From contig NC_071351.1 of assembly GCF_027744825.2 (NCBI RefSeq), positions 14,397,001-14,461,000 on the forward strand: 64,000 nt of DNA, written 5' to 3'. The number at the start of each line of letters is the position of its first letter. Position 1 is the first letter of the stretch. The notes beneath the pieces were generated by a model. The model had not been told where the DNA came from. It did not search any database and worked only from the letters and a program-made list of their open reading frames with translations. This DNA comes from Synchiropus splendidus (Eukaryota > Chordata > Actinopteri > Syngnathiformes > Callionymidae). This document shows, piece by piece, positions 39,582 through 50,260 of this stretch. The position numbers and the translations under genes are program-made.

Positions 39582-40647
39582 TCATACAAACAAACTGAAA
39601 AATACAAATTTGATTTAGAATAGATTTTTTTTTAGATCACGCTACTTCCAGATTTAAGCCGATGTTATGCATGTTATGTTATACTTTCTGTCACTGTAGC
39701 AAGCCATAGCATACTTATTACACCTTTAGTTTTCATACATTTGCCTGACACTAGTTCATTAATTTATAATATACGCTTAGTTTTTACAATCTTAAACACC
39801 ACTCGTGAAACATGTTTGATCTAATGTATTTAAATTGTTCAAAATTTGGCAGTTTCTTCGCTAGTCCACAGATTTGAAGGCAAGTCCAGCCTTAAAAATA
39901 TATATTTTAGATGATCACTATGGTGAGTATATTTAAGTCACAGTCCCTGCATCGAGTGCCCAAAAACCTGCAAAAGAACAGTGGCCTTGTAACGTTCAGT
40001 AAATTTAGTGGCGCTCTAAAGACAGCGGTTGAAATCGTGTTAATGGATATCCAGGGTGTAAGAGTCTGCTGTCACCCAAATACCCAGAGACAGGTCCTGG
40101 GTGCCCCGGGGGGCGACTAGCGCGCCCTTCCCCTCAGCACAAACTGGCCCCACCAGCCCCACTGAGCTTGTTCCGACCCATCTTTTCATGTCAAGGGTGA
40201 GAAGGAATATTTGGGGGGGTGGAAGTTAGGAGGACGAAAATAAAGTCAAGCCAGTCCGAGCATAGATATGTTTTTAATTATAAAGACATATAAACAATAT
40301 ATGAAATTCACGTTGCAACATCTCCAGTGTGTTTTCAGGCCATTCTTAAATCTGTTTATATTCGCAGGTGTAAATACAATCATGAGTGATGTGCAAGAGT
40401 TCACTTCAGCCATCAATTTAAGTTGTTCAATGTTGCATAGATAACTAAATGAAATCAAAAGAAATATTCAAGCAAAAACAATTGTCATTTTAATGGCGCC
40501 AATATCGCAACTTAAACTTAATATTACGTCTATTTTCCACAGATGGACGTTGAAGGAGAGTGACCGACACTAGACCTGGATTTAAAAAAAAAAAAAAGAA
40601 AAAAGAAAAGAAAAGAAAAAGTTGGGGGAAGGTGAGAGCGAGTGAAA
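39582..40647. other. bhlhe23: AT-rich spacer and likely bhlhe23 3' untranslated region
   Basis: Minus-strand transcription of bhlhe23 would run into this stretch. A T-rich/A-rich run (40580-40620) follows the stop codon. An ATTAAA-type signal on the minus strand (TTTAAT at 40273-40278) is a possible end of the mRNA. No other gene is seen. Confidence 0.4.
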
Positions 40648-41600
40648 TCAAGGCTTGTCGTTGCAGTGTTTGAAGAGGCTGGACGGTGTCCCGGAATAAG
40701 TGGAGCACTTGTCGGCGCAGGTGGCGAGAGCCGAACCGGAGAACGGGTACACGGCCGCCTGGCCAAAGGGCGCCAGAGCGGTGGGGATCGGCGAGGTTAT
40801 GGTCTGTCCCTGGTTCAGATAGGCGACGAGCCGCCTCATCTCCTCCAGAGCCTGCGCTTGCATGAGGATATAGTTTTTGGCGAGCAGAAGGGTCGCTATT
40901 TTGGAGAGTTTTCTCACCGAGGGGCTGTGCGCGTAGGGGATCACGGCTCTGAGTCCGTCCAGGGCGTCGTTCAGGTCGTGCATCCTCCGCCTCTCCCGGG
41001 CGTTGATGCTGAGTCGCAGGGACCGCTGCTCCTTGGACTTCTTGGCCAGGGGCCCCCCGGGCTTGTCGTCCCCAAATGACGAGCCTCTTTTCCTGGACTC
41101 CAGCGAGTCGAAGCCGTCCTCGTCGTCGCTGGTGTGCTCCCCGCCGCTCTCGTTCGACTTGGCCGTCTGTCCGGAGAGGAAGTCGGCGGCGGGGGTGAGC
41201 TGGAAGCGGCCGGGGCTTCCAGCACCATGGCCAGCGCCGAAGCCGAACGCGGACTGTCCGTAGCGCTGCGTCAGGTCCAGGAGCGCGTCGTTGCTGATGG
41301 ACTTGAGAAGGTTCTCTTCATTGACATTCATTTTCAGATCCAAGAGTTGCCTTGCTGTCTTGACTTTTCTAGCTCGGGATGCGCACTTGGAGAGTTTTCA
41401 GGAGTTGCTGTCGAGTCTCCGCACTCCTTTCCCACTGACTCTTGAAGGACTGAACAAGCGCTCACCTCCTCTGCTCGCTGCTCCCCCTTGTTGCGCACAT
41501 AGCCACAAACTCTTGTGTAATTGTTCTGGGTGAGGAGCCTCTCCTGCTGTAGCCGGCCTCCTCTGGCGTCTCCTTCCTCCCTTTGCCTTGGGGCACTTTG
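40630..41600. other. CpG-rich island covering bhlhe23
   Basis: G+C and CpG density rise sharply over the coding exon and the 250 bp upstream compared with the AT-rich surroundings. This is typical of a developmental transcription-factor gene. Confidence 0.6.
40648..41331 (-). CDS. bhlhe23: Class E bHLH transcription factor 23 (BHLHE23/BHLHB4)
   Basis: Olig-family basic helix-loop-helix repressor that binds E-boxes in the nucleus. In mouse it is needed for retinal rod bipolar cell maturation and is expressed in diencephalon. A single uninterrupted frame gives 227 aa from the ATG at 41331 ([10 protein letters not shown]). The bHLH region spans about residues 105-165: basic part [16 protein letters not shown], loop [13 protein letters not shown], second helix [20 protein letters not shown]. 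The N-terminus holds an acidic Ser-rich stretch ([17 protein letters not shown]). The C-terminus ends in the Cys/His-containing tail [20 protein letters not shown], very close to the human tail, which separates it from BHLHE22. Upstream codons in frame begin only at TTG, so the ATG is preferred. It is intronless, as in other vertebrates, and follows slc17a9 as in human. Confidence 0.96.
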   Translation of the reverse strand: MNVNEENLLKSISNDALLDLTQRYGQSAFGFGAGHGAGSPGRFQLTPAADFLSGQTAKSNESGGEHTSDDEDGFDSLESRKRGSSFGDDKPGGPLAKKSKEQRSLRLSINARERRRMHDLNDALDGLRAVIPYAHSPSVRKLSKIATLLLAKNYILMQAQALEEMRRLVAYLNQGQTITSPIPTALAPFGQAAVYPFSGSALATCADKCSTYSGTPSSLFKHCNDKP

Positions 41601-41639
41601 TGACTGGGATGTGTTCTGCTCACAAGTTAGTAGCGGAGA

Positions 41640-41700
41640 GGCCCAGTGGGATTATGAGCGCGTCCAATCACAGGAGCCTTTTAATTAACTGGCCGAGAGC
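41640..41700 (-). promoter_or_regulatory. bhlhe23: Candidate bhlhe23 proximal promoter: OTX/CRX site, CCAAT box and TTAATTAA
   Basis: About 320-360 bp upstream of the ATG lie GGATTA (41649-41654, an OTX/CRX-type site), CCAAT (41664-41668) and the palindrome TTAATTAA (41681-41688), all within 40 bp. An OTX/CRX site would fit the known retinal expression of this gene. Position and motifs are seen; the role is inferred. Confidence 0.4.
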
Positions 41701-43468
41701 GCAGGTCTGCGCCTCTCCATTCAGCCGGGTCTCTTTTCTGTCACTTTTACACGCCACTGCCTCACAATCAAACAATAGTCCCCAGTCCTTTATTCACTTT
41801 ATAAACATGTATCGCGGTAAACCAGCTGTCAGCCATGGAAACAACGCCAGGAAGTTCGCTTACCTTGTAGAAAGAGTGGAGATCCTTCAGTCGGAAGCCA
41901 CAGAAACAGAGACAAAGAGTCAGCGACACACACTGTTCAAGTGACTATGAGTCCATCAAACACCGCTGCTTTGAAACTGCGCAGCAAAGCTAGTACACAG
42001 TGGATGAGATTTTAAAGCAAAGGAGGAGTAAATGAAGTTTTTTCTTTGCAAATACTTTATGAGGTGAGATGAGGAAATTCATCTGCACTCAGCTTCCTTT
42101 TAAAAATGTCTAATAGACATGGTTCGGGGTCTCCCCCAGTTTGGAGATCAACATGTGAAGTTGGGAACTGTTTTCACTCATAGAGGGTTTTCAAGGAGGT
42201 GAAGAAGAGAGTGAAGGTATGGTGGGGACACGTGGGGCTGTAGCAGCATGGCTGAAAGGGAAGGTTTCTGAAGAGACTGAAGCTGAGCTCGAAGTGTGAG
42301 AGATGAAGAGGCTGTTGTTGGGAGGGAGCAGACAAGAGGGGAGACATGTGGTACAGAAACATGTTGGAGACTCGAGATGCTTTTTGCATCTCAGTTTTCT
42401 TCAATATTAGTTCACCTAAAATAATTCACCGCGAATAACGTTTTATTAATGGCATTAATAACAATGTTTTTTTTAAATTTGGGAAGGGGTTTCAGGGGCA
42501 GCATGTTTGTTGCCATCCTTGACTGGCTGGCTACACCTTCATTACGCTCAGAAAGAGATGCCAAAGTTAAAAATATATATGCGAAATCGAAGTACCAAAA
42601 TTAAAAGGACCGTTTAATGAAGAGAAAGAGCACAAAACTGACAGAAATAAGAAGAATTTGGGGAATACAAACACAAAGTGGCCCCACCTCGCTGCTGACA
42701 ATGTTCTCAGGCAGGGAGGAAAAGTCATGAAACTGTTGATCTTAACTATAAACCCACCTCTCAAGGATAGAAGAGTGAGGAACCCATGAGTCAGGAGTCT
42801 GAGCTTAGAGAAACCACTGCAACAGAGACCACATTTAGTGACGCAATGATTAAAAATGATTTGGAAAAATGCTACATCAATACAGGCAAAAGGTGTTGAA
42901 TCTGAATTCTTATTTTCATCATTTTGAAAATGAACCCTATATAGAAATAAAGATTCCTGTAGTCCATTGCACTGGATTGAAAAAGGAGACCACATTTTTC
43001 TTTTTGTCCAGCTGAACCTTCTTATCTCACTGTCTTTTCACCTGGGTAGGGCCACGGGACACTACCTGATCTTGGACAAAATACGACGCAGGATGCTCGT
43101 ATTTTCAACTTTCGATTCGAACTCTGGAAACAGCTCATGCTCGCTGGCGGTCCAACACGTTTCACTTGAGCATTGGCGTCATCGCGTGGACGAATAGAAT
43201 ATTTGCATTTGATTTTTTAATTTTTATTTCCCTTTGCTAGAAGGCAAGCATGCAAATTAATTTTTTATTTAATCGTTTATTTGCGAGTCATTGTTTTTCA
43301 ATTAGACCAAATTGGACAACGTTTTCTGTAAACTTGATACTTAAACCAAAACTATAATATATATAAGTTTAAAATCTAATTTATTCTCAGGAATCATTCT
43401 CTCATGGGATGTGATTTAAATTATATTTAAATTTTTCTTTTAAAATGATGGTGCCTGATAAAAATCTG

Positions 43469-43470
<2 letters not shown>
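41701..43470. other. Gene-free sequence upstream of bhlhe23
   Basis: No supported gene. At 41828-41842, CAGCCATGGAAAC resembles half an X-box. AT-rich from 42400. Confidence 0.45.

Positions 43471-43540
<70 letters not shown>
43471..43540. repeat. (TA)n microsatellite
   Basis: About 70 bp of uninterrupted alternating A and T, directly abutting the palindrome at 43541-43575. Confidence 0.97.
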
Positions 43541-43544
<4 letters not shown>

Positions 43545-43575
43545 CTGTGCGCAATATATATTTGCGCACAGAATT
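43541..43575. repeat. Perfect 14-bp inverted repeat with 7-bp TA spacer
   Basis: AATTCTGTGCGCAA, then TATATAT, then TTGCGCACAGAATT. Both arms are exact reverse complements. The hairpin could be extended by the adjoining TA tract. It does not resemble a known transposon end. Confidence 0.85.
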
Positions 43576-44296
43576 TCAAAAGATCTGAGAGTCGCTGAAC
43601 ACGCTTTGTGTGACGTTTTCACCTATAGCTACTTCATAAACTTATTCCACAGGACTCATAACCATCACACAGTAGTTGATGCACAACTGATGGGCTGATT
43701 CTTATGGTTAGAAAACGCGATGATCAAACAAGGGCCTGTTGCCATGGTAGATATTGATGATCAAGCACAATGAATGAGGAGTTAAAAAATTCACACTCAT
43801 GCAATACATTTAATGTTCAGTAGACGGCAGCAAAGTATGTTTCAACTGAAACCTAAATCCAGGAGACGCAAGCCATTTTACCTGAAATCCAAGGTTCAAT
43901 AAGAAAAAGGATGATACAGTTCACATTTAACGATTTAAAGCGTTGTTTTCTTGCAAACGGATATCAGAAATGTAAAACCACAACATATGTATACTCACAA
44001 AAAGTGACAGATAAAAGTGAGCCTCAACTCTCACTCTTGTTAAAGCCATATTTGCCATTAAATTCATTCAGATATGTTTTTTAATGTAATTTTTGTCGCA
44101 CAGGATGTAAACACATCAACTGGAAACTTGTTATCAGTCTATTAATTGAGAAATATTATCTGGGAAACATTTTTTACCGCAGTCCTTTCAGTCCTTTAAC
44201 GTTTATCCTATTTCATGGAGAATGGCAGCATCACAAGTGTCAATATATCAGTCAATAAGTACTTGAGGCTTTTGAAGCGCTTTGCTGAGGACATGC

Positions 44297-44310
44297 GTCG
44301 CCATGGTAAC
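44297..44310. promoter_or_regulatory. RFX X-box motif
   Basis: GTCGCCATGGTAAC fits the X-box consensus GTNRCC-NN-RGYAAC at every defined position. About 3 kb upstream of bhlhe23. RFX proteins activate ciliary and some neural genes; binding here is a prediction. Confidence 0.45.
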
Positions 44311-46390
44311 TGCAGCTCAGCAGCAGCGGGGTGGTTTCTCCTCAAGTTGCAGTGGCAACAAATGGCCACGAAGCGACAGTCACGTCACGTTTATGAACAC
44401 AGGTGAGCAACCCCATCTTGAGATAGGCGTCAATGTGCAGCATGAATTTGACAGTGAAAATCGTTTTAAAAGAGCTTACTGCTGCGAGGATAGCTTTGCC
44501 ACTGTAGTGCTCAATCTGACAGATCCTTGAGACCAGTCCCTGTAATGATCATAAAGGCTGACAACTCATCGCTTGTCTTCAAGGTTGAGGCGTCACCTGG
44601 CCGTCTCTCTTCTGCCCAGTAAATTGGGGGACACCACAAACTAAAAGTCTTGCAACTCGCGTGAAGAAATTGCTTGAGGCTACAAGTTTCACTCAGAAAT
44701 TTGGGGCGGGGGTTGTTCTCAAACTGCCAGTTTCATAACAGAATAATTCAAAGAATGTTTGCGTCCTTATCTTCATTCATGGTTGAAGCCAGGGCACTCA
44801 AGCATGTCATGTTTGTCAGACACTGGGGTTGGCCCCAAACTCAACACCATTTCTGACCTTTTTATACCTCTAGACATGAATAAATATGAATCAGATTTAT
44901 TTAGCGTTAGTTTGTTACTCATTTTCATTTTTCACACACACGCACAGATACTCACACTCACATCAAAGTCTTGCTCAGAGAGAAGCTGGAACAGAGTCCT
45001 TTGATCTCTCGCTGCCGACTCTGATTAGTGTGTGGATTTACAGTGCGGCCCCAGAGGGACTTGGCAACCATCATGCCTCTCTCCTTCGCTGGAATCTGTC
45101 TCCTTGCTCCACCCATCACGACGACACATCTCTCAAATTTGCTGGCTGTTTCACATCTTTCAATCAGTTTGACGTCTTGTCAGAATGAAAGATGAATGAA
45201 GCGTCCGTAGATGACCATTGGTGAACCTTTGCTACAAAGGGACATTGAATCACCACCCATGCTAACAGCCTCTTCTTCGGCTGCTTCGCCCATACTGCGG
45301 TGCAATGCAGATTTTTTTTTTCCCTCCACACAGAGTCGAGGTATGGTGGAGATAGGCGGGGTTCTATGAATAATTGTTGAAGATATTTTTACTCTGACCC
45401 ATTTTGGAGTCTCTTTCGCCCCATCAAAAGGTGCCGCAGCTCGCTATCTTCAATCAAAATCGGATGAGAGTAAGTGGAAAATGAGCAAAAGCTAGCTCTC
45501 ATTTGAAGCAAGATAAAAGCCACGCAGAATGTCATGAGATAAACTTCAAACTACATGCATCTGGATGACTAGATGGAAACCTGCAGACACGCTACGTTGA
45601 CAGCGGTTAATTTTTTTCCAGATCTACTCAAAAAGATGCCAATAAAGCAAGCTGAAACTGAATTTAAAGAAACGGTGGAGGCTAGTTTTGGTTATTTTTT
45701 TTTTATTTTTATTTTTTGCAATTATTGTGCATCAAGCTACATAAAGATTAGAGGACACCAAAATTAAATTGAATTTTGAGTGAAATTGAGCAATAACTAA
45801 CTTGTTTTCAAGCAGAGAAAAAACTCTTAGGCACTTGCTTCTCTGACTAACTTACCAACCAGCGGTTCATAGTTTTCCAGGGACACAAGGTGCAGGACGC
45901 CAGAAGATGGGGATGACAGCTGAAAAAACTCTACACAGGAGGGATCCAGGCTCAGGTGTTGCCTAGAGGCAGCTTCAAACTCCTGAGGCTGAAACACTCA
46001 CCTCTCCAAAAGCTAAGTTTTCGACTCAATAAGGAGGAAACTGACAGACATTTTGGGGTATGGCTATATGGAATTCAAGACCTCTGGCCCTGTAGAATGT
46101 GGTGAAGAGATGATGTCTTAGTTTAGGGGCGAACAATACGACTGAAAGCTGTGACAATATCACTCATCTTCTCATCCTTCTCTTCTTTCTAAGAAGTTGA
46201 ACTTCAAGCTTTATCGATTTCTCTGTGACCGAACCAAACGTCTGAATCACTCAGTTGTAAAAGAGTGGATCAGAACCAAAAACTGGGTCATGAAATGTAA
46301 AGAAAAAGGTCTTTAATTATGTTCAACTATAACTGAGCAATCATATTGTGCCACAAATGAGATTCAAACTGAATTTTTTGTTTTTTTTTG

Positions 46391-46452
46391 GCTTCATTTG
46401 GGTCACCTGTGGGTGGCGGTCCCAAGACCAAACCAGTTGAGAAGCATTACTC
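46391..46452. mobile_element. hAT-type transposon end relic
   Basis: The reverse complement reads AGTAATGCTTCTCAACTGGT then TTGGTCTTGGGACCGCC. This resembles the widespread vertebrate hAT terminal sequence CAGTGGTTCTCAACTGG followed by TTGGGACCC. Only one end, about 60 bp, remains. Confidence 0.5.
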
Positions 46453-48403
46453 CCCACCCCTCAGTTTTACACATCTAATTTATGCACTCCCCATATTTTA
46501 CAATATATGTCAGAGATTTGCTTCTAGGGCCGTTTTTTGCGAAGAGGAAGTCCATATTTAATGAAGTGACTCTCTTGTTAAAATGGTTTTAAGTGCTCCT
46601 GTGCACAGCTCCAGGCTGGAGGGGGCCGAGGCCTTTACTTATTCATTGGGTGGTTCAGTCCTTCACTTCAGCTCGGTGAAGAAGGGAGCGGATTAGAATG
46701 ATGACTCCCACTCTCCAACACACACGCATGCACACCCTTGCTTCGTCTCCCTGCCTGGCCATGTTCCCTCCCTCGGGGGACACCCCTGCGTCGGTTCCTA
46801 TTAGCATCCATCAGAGCGTGATGCTCTGGAGGGTGGTGGGTTGCTGTCGGACTTGGTTGCGACATACATGTGTGAACCCGTGTGAGCGGTGGCCGACTCA
46901 CACACGATGGATGACGACATTTGTGGCGGATATTGCTTGAAGATAATAAAAGCCAGAGCTGGAACTGTTGCTGTACATTATGGGTCTCTGAAGTACGTTT
47001 TAAGTCAGATCAGAAGGAGGAGAACTCAAGTTTTGATCATTATAACCAGATCATACTTTCTATATGTTTGCATCATAAATCCAAACTTCACTTCCTCAAA
47101 AATCCGTTTTGTTTTACTCCGAATTGCTTGCAAAGATTCAGGCCATGTTTGAGTTGCACCATGTCTTGATCACCTCAGTTTCAACAAGCATCTCGGGTAC
47201 GAGACGCAAAGATGACACACTTCGACGGCACCAGAGATCGAGCATTGAATTCTTTCCTTCCTGTGAAGTTTTTTCGGCTGTCTGCTCCCTCGTTATCGCG
47301 AGCGAGAGCGGGAGGGGAACAGGGACGAGAGATGCATATCATTATCCCAGAGTGTTTCCACAACAAAGCGCAGACTCCATCAAATCCGACTTATTCCCAC
47401 ACACTGGTGTCACACTCATCATTCCCCCACGCTGAACTGCTGTGTGATGAAAATGCCCTCATTTGTTGAAGGCGCTCATCACTTTTAGTCAACACGTCTG
47501 ATAATAATTCCTTTAATACTTTCTCACCCTCCAATCTCCTGGAATATCCGGGATGCTATCTAAAATTGGATTACATTATCAATGCTGGTTTTTGGCTCCA
47601 GCTTGAGTCAGTGGGAGAAACAAACCATTTCCAAGCAGAAGAGTGCTTTTTAATTATGCGCGAGCTGACCTAGATTCAGAATCCAGCCATAAAGGAAGCA
47701 TTTTGGAAGCGGAAAATACATATTCCCGCCTTTAAAAAAAAAAAAAAAAAGTCAGGTGAGACTGACTTGATCGACCAATGGCTTCCGCCGTTTTGCCCCA
47801 TCGTCACGCTCATCTTCACATCAAACTTAAATATTCAAATGCAAATGAGATTTCTAGTAAGTTCACTTCAGCCAAACTTATAATTGGATTCCGCTATTAA
47901 TATAAAACTTCCCTCAGCCAGGACGTTTGATCTCATAATAGAGTTCTTAATAAATACTTCTACATCTGCAGTATTTTATGATAAGAAGTTGTGCAGCAGC
48001 GGGGTGAGAGGATTATTGGGAAGTGGATCATGATAGGAATGACCAGCGTGGTCAAGGGGTCAAGCTGGAACTTTACATTTGAAATTCCTGTCGCACACTT
48101 TGGAGGGGCGAAGTCTGAGGAAGGAAGCCACTGAGCAACATTTGGGTAAAGAGACAGACGGCCTGAGAGAAAGCACCAGATGCTGTGTGGGCGGGTTATT
48201 TCATTGATGATATCACACCTCTGTCCGTTCTCTTCCACTCATGCACTGTACACATGGAGACTGTATTTGCCCTGTCACCCTCGAATCATTGCACGGAATA
48301 TCTCTCACACCACTCTACGCTAGGCGAGATGACAGGCAAACGTTAAATAATATCCCATGACTTCAATTTTGGCCCACACTTTAAACAGGAAGTGCCTGTG
48401 TTT

Positions 48404-48456
48404 ACTCACTAACATCATTTCAACTTTTTTCCCCTCAGCATTTTGCCTCATCCATG

Positions 48457-48543
<87 letters not shown>

Positions 48544-48646
48544 CTTACCTCTGCCTCTTATCCGTCGCGGAGGCAGCATTCGGAGCAAGGAAGACTCACT
48601 AACATCATTTCAACTTTTTTCCCCTCAGCATTTTGCCTCATCCATG

Positions 48647-48681
<35 letters not shown>

Positions 48682-48731
48682 CTTACCTCTGCCTCTTATC
48701 CGTCGCGGAGGCAGCATTCGGAGCAAGGAAG
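48404..48731. repeat. Tandem duplication joining LINE 3' end, (TA)n and flank
   Basis: Unit 1 is 48404-48593 and unit 2 is 48594-48731. Each has ACTCACTAACATCATTTCAA..., then a TA tract, then CCTCTTACCTCTGCCTCTTA...GCAAGGAAG. The TA tract is about 80 bp in unit 1 and 28 bp in unit 2. Unit 2 continues directly into the LINE, so unit 1 is the extra copy. Confidence 0.92.
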
Positions 48732-49399
48732 CCCAAACTTCCCGATCCACACAAACCTCATCCAGCTCTTCCCGGGGGATCCCGAGGCGTTCCCTGGCCA
48801 GACCGGAGACATAATCTCTCCAGCGAGTCCTGTCTTGCCCGGGGTCTCCTCCCGGTAGGACATGCCCAGAAAACCTCCCCAGGGAGGCGTCCAGGGGGCA
48901 TCCGGATCAGATGCCCGAGCCACCTCAGCTGGTTCCTCTCGATGTGGAGGAGCAGCGGCTCCACCCCGAGCTCCTCCCGGATGACCAAACTCCTCACCCT
49001 ATCTCTAAGGGTGCGCCCAACCACCCTGCGGAGGAAACTCATCTCAGCCACTTGTATCCGCGATCCCATCCTTTCAGTCATTACCCAAAGCTCGTGACCA
49101 TAGGTGAGGGTGGGAACGTAGATCGATCTGTAAATCGAGAGCTTCGTCTTGTGACTCAGCTCCCTCTTCACCACGATGGTCCGATACAGCGACCGCATCA
49201 CTGCTGCCACTGCACCAACCCGTCTATCAATCTTGCGCTCCCCTTTTTCCTCACTCGAGAACAAGACCCCGAGATACTTAAACTCCACCACTTGGGGCAA
49301 GAACTCTCCACCGACCCGGAGAGAGCAAACCATCTTATTCCGGTCGAGAACCATGGCCTCAGACTTCGAGGTGCTGATCCACATCCCGGCTGCTTCACA
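48679..49399 (-). mobile_element. 5'-truncated non-LTR retrotransposon (LINE), reverse-transcriptase C-terminus
   Basis: The minus strand encodes the end of a fish LINE ORF2. It starts at CEAAGMWISTSKSEAMVLDR, passes VEFKYLGVLFSSEEKGE, LTYGHELWVMTERM and RVVGRTLRDRVRSLVIREEL, and reaches LRWLGHLIRMPPGRLPGEVF. A frameshift near 48840 (RPRARQD) moves the remaining tail (RTRWRDYVSGLARERLG ... [12 protein letters not shown]) into another frame. The body is otherwise open, so the insertion looks fairly recent. Its 3' end runs into a (TA)n tract, and its 5' break also abuts one (49400-49450). Family: CR1/L2/Rex-like, not resolved. Confidence 0.88.

Positions 49400-49450
<51 letters not shown>
49400..49450. 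repeat. (TA)n microsatellite at the LINE 5' break
   Basis: About 50 bp of alternating T and A between the truncated LINE and unrelated sequence. May be part of the insertion target. Confidence 0.95.
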
Positions 49451-49452
<2 letters not shown>

Positions 49453-49839
49453 CGGAGCTCTCTGAGAAACACCAAAAGAGCGAGGCAAGAGCGTCAGCCA
49501 TGTTTTGCTCACCTACAAACGTGAATCAGCAGATGAAGAGAGGAAGAAGCCTTTTAGATTGCCTCTTAAAACCTTCTTCTGGAGCCTGTCCATCGGAGAC
49601 CCCCTCAAAAGAGGCTGTGTCATCCACTGAGTACCAGATGGGAAGTTTATTTTTACACACAAGCCCTTCCTTTTTGTTTGGATACTTCATTTGGAGCTGG
49701 CGAATTCACAAAGCTACAGACCAACCAGGGGGATCTTTATCATGTACGTCATTTGTTTTCCGGCTCTAGTGAATGACTTTTTGGAAGCTATTTGTGGCGA
49801 GATCATTCCAACATTCTCCCTCTTCTTTCACTGCATTTT
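49451..49839. other. Gene-free sequence; nothing recognised
   Basis: Open frames continuing out of the TA tract are artefacts of the repeat. Confidence 0.5.
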
Positions 49840-50260
49840 CGCCCTCAAATGTCAATAAAAGCCATCAGCACCGCACGAAGTTGCTCGTGCTGCTGCATTG
49901 AAACATTTCTGCTCCCGATAATTAGATTCTGATTAGCAAATGCAAATGCGCTTAATTAAAAAATAGACTCCTTTCGCCGGCTTCAAAGAGCCGGTGAGGC
50001 CTAATCAGGAGGTTTGTTCAGCCGTGGCACTAATGAGACATATTTGGTCTAACAAGGGAGCCATGCCCTAATTTGTTTATGCTAATGATATGAAACACTG
50101 CATGTCCTTTTTGGTGTATCTGGGAAGGGATCAGTCACGCGAACTCCTCTTAGCCATGTAGCTTGAGGGTGGCGCTGGTGAGCGGCAAATTCGTTCAGGG
50201 AGGTTAATGGGTCTAATAAACCGGGTTGGAATCAATGGAGCCGCAGAAAACTTCCGTCAG
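49840..50260. promoter_or_regulatory. Candidate conserved non-coding element with octamer and homeodomain motifs
   Basis: Repeat-free block holding an exact POU octamer in AGCAAATGCAAATGCGC (near 49936), followed by CTTAATTAAAA. Further right are CACTAATGAG, CCTAATTTG and GCTAATGATATG (50020-50095). POU plus homeodomain sites close together are typical of neural enhancers. About 8.5 kb upstream of bhlhe23. Conservation is not observed, only guessed. Confidence 0.45.

Larger units (their letters stand above)
43576..48403. other. Gene-free sequence, right flank of bhlhe23
   Basis: No supported gene. Holds X-box-like sites (43738-43751, imperfect; 44297-44310, full), an hAT relic at 46391-46452, a poly-A run at 47732-47749 and an AT-rich block at 47810-47960 with CAAATGCAAATGAG. 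Otherwise unremarkable. Confidence 0.45.

Noticed and set aside
41332..41343. Four-codon upstream extension of bhlhe23
   Set aside because: Begins at TTG; the ATG at 41331 gives the expected N-terminus.
48454..49769. Plus-strand frames full of alternating Ile/Tyr across the LINE
   Set aside because: Produced by translating (TA)n tracts and the antisense of the LINE.
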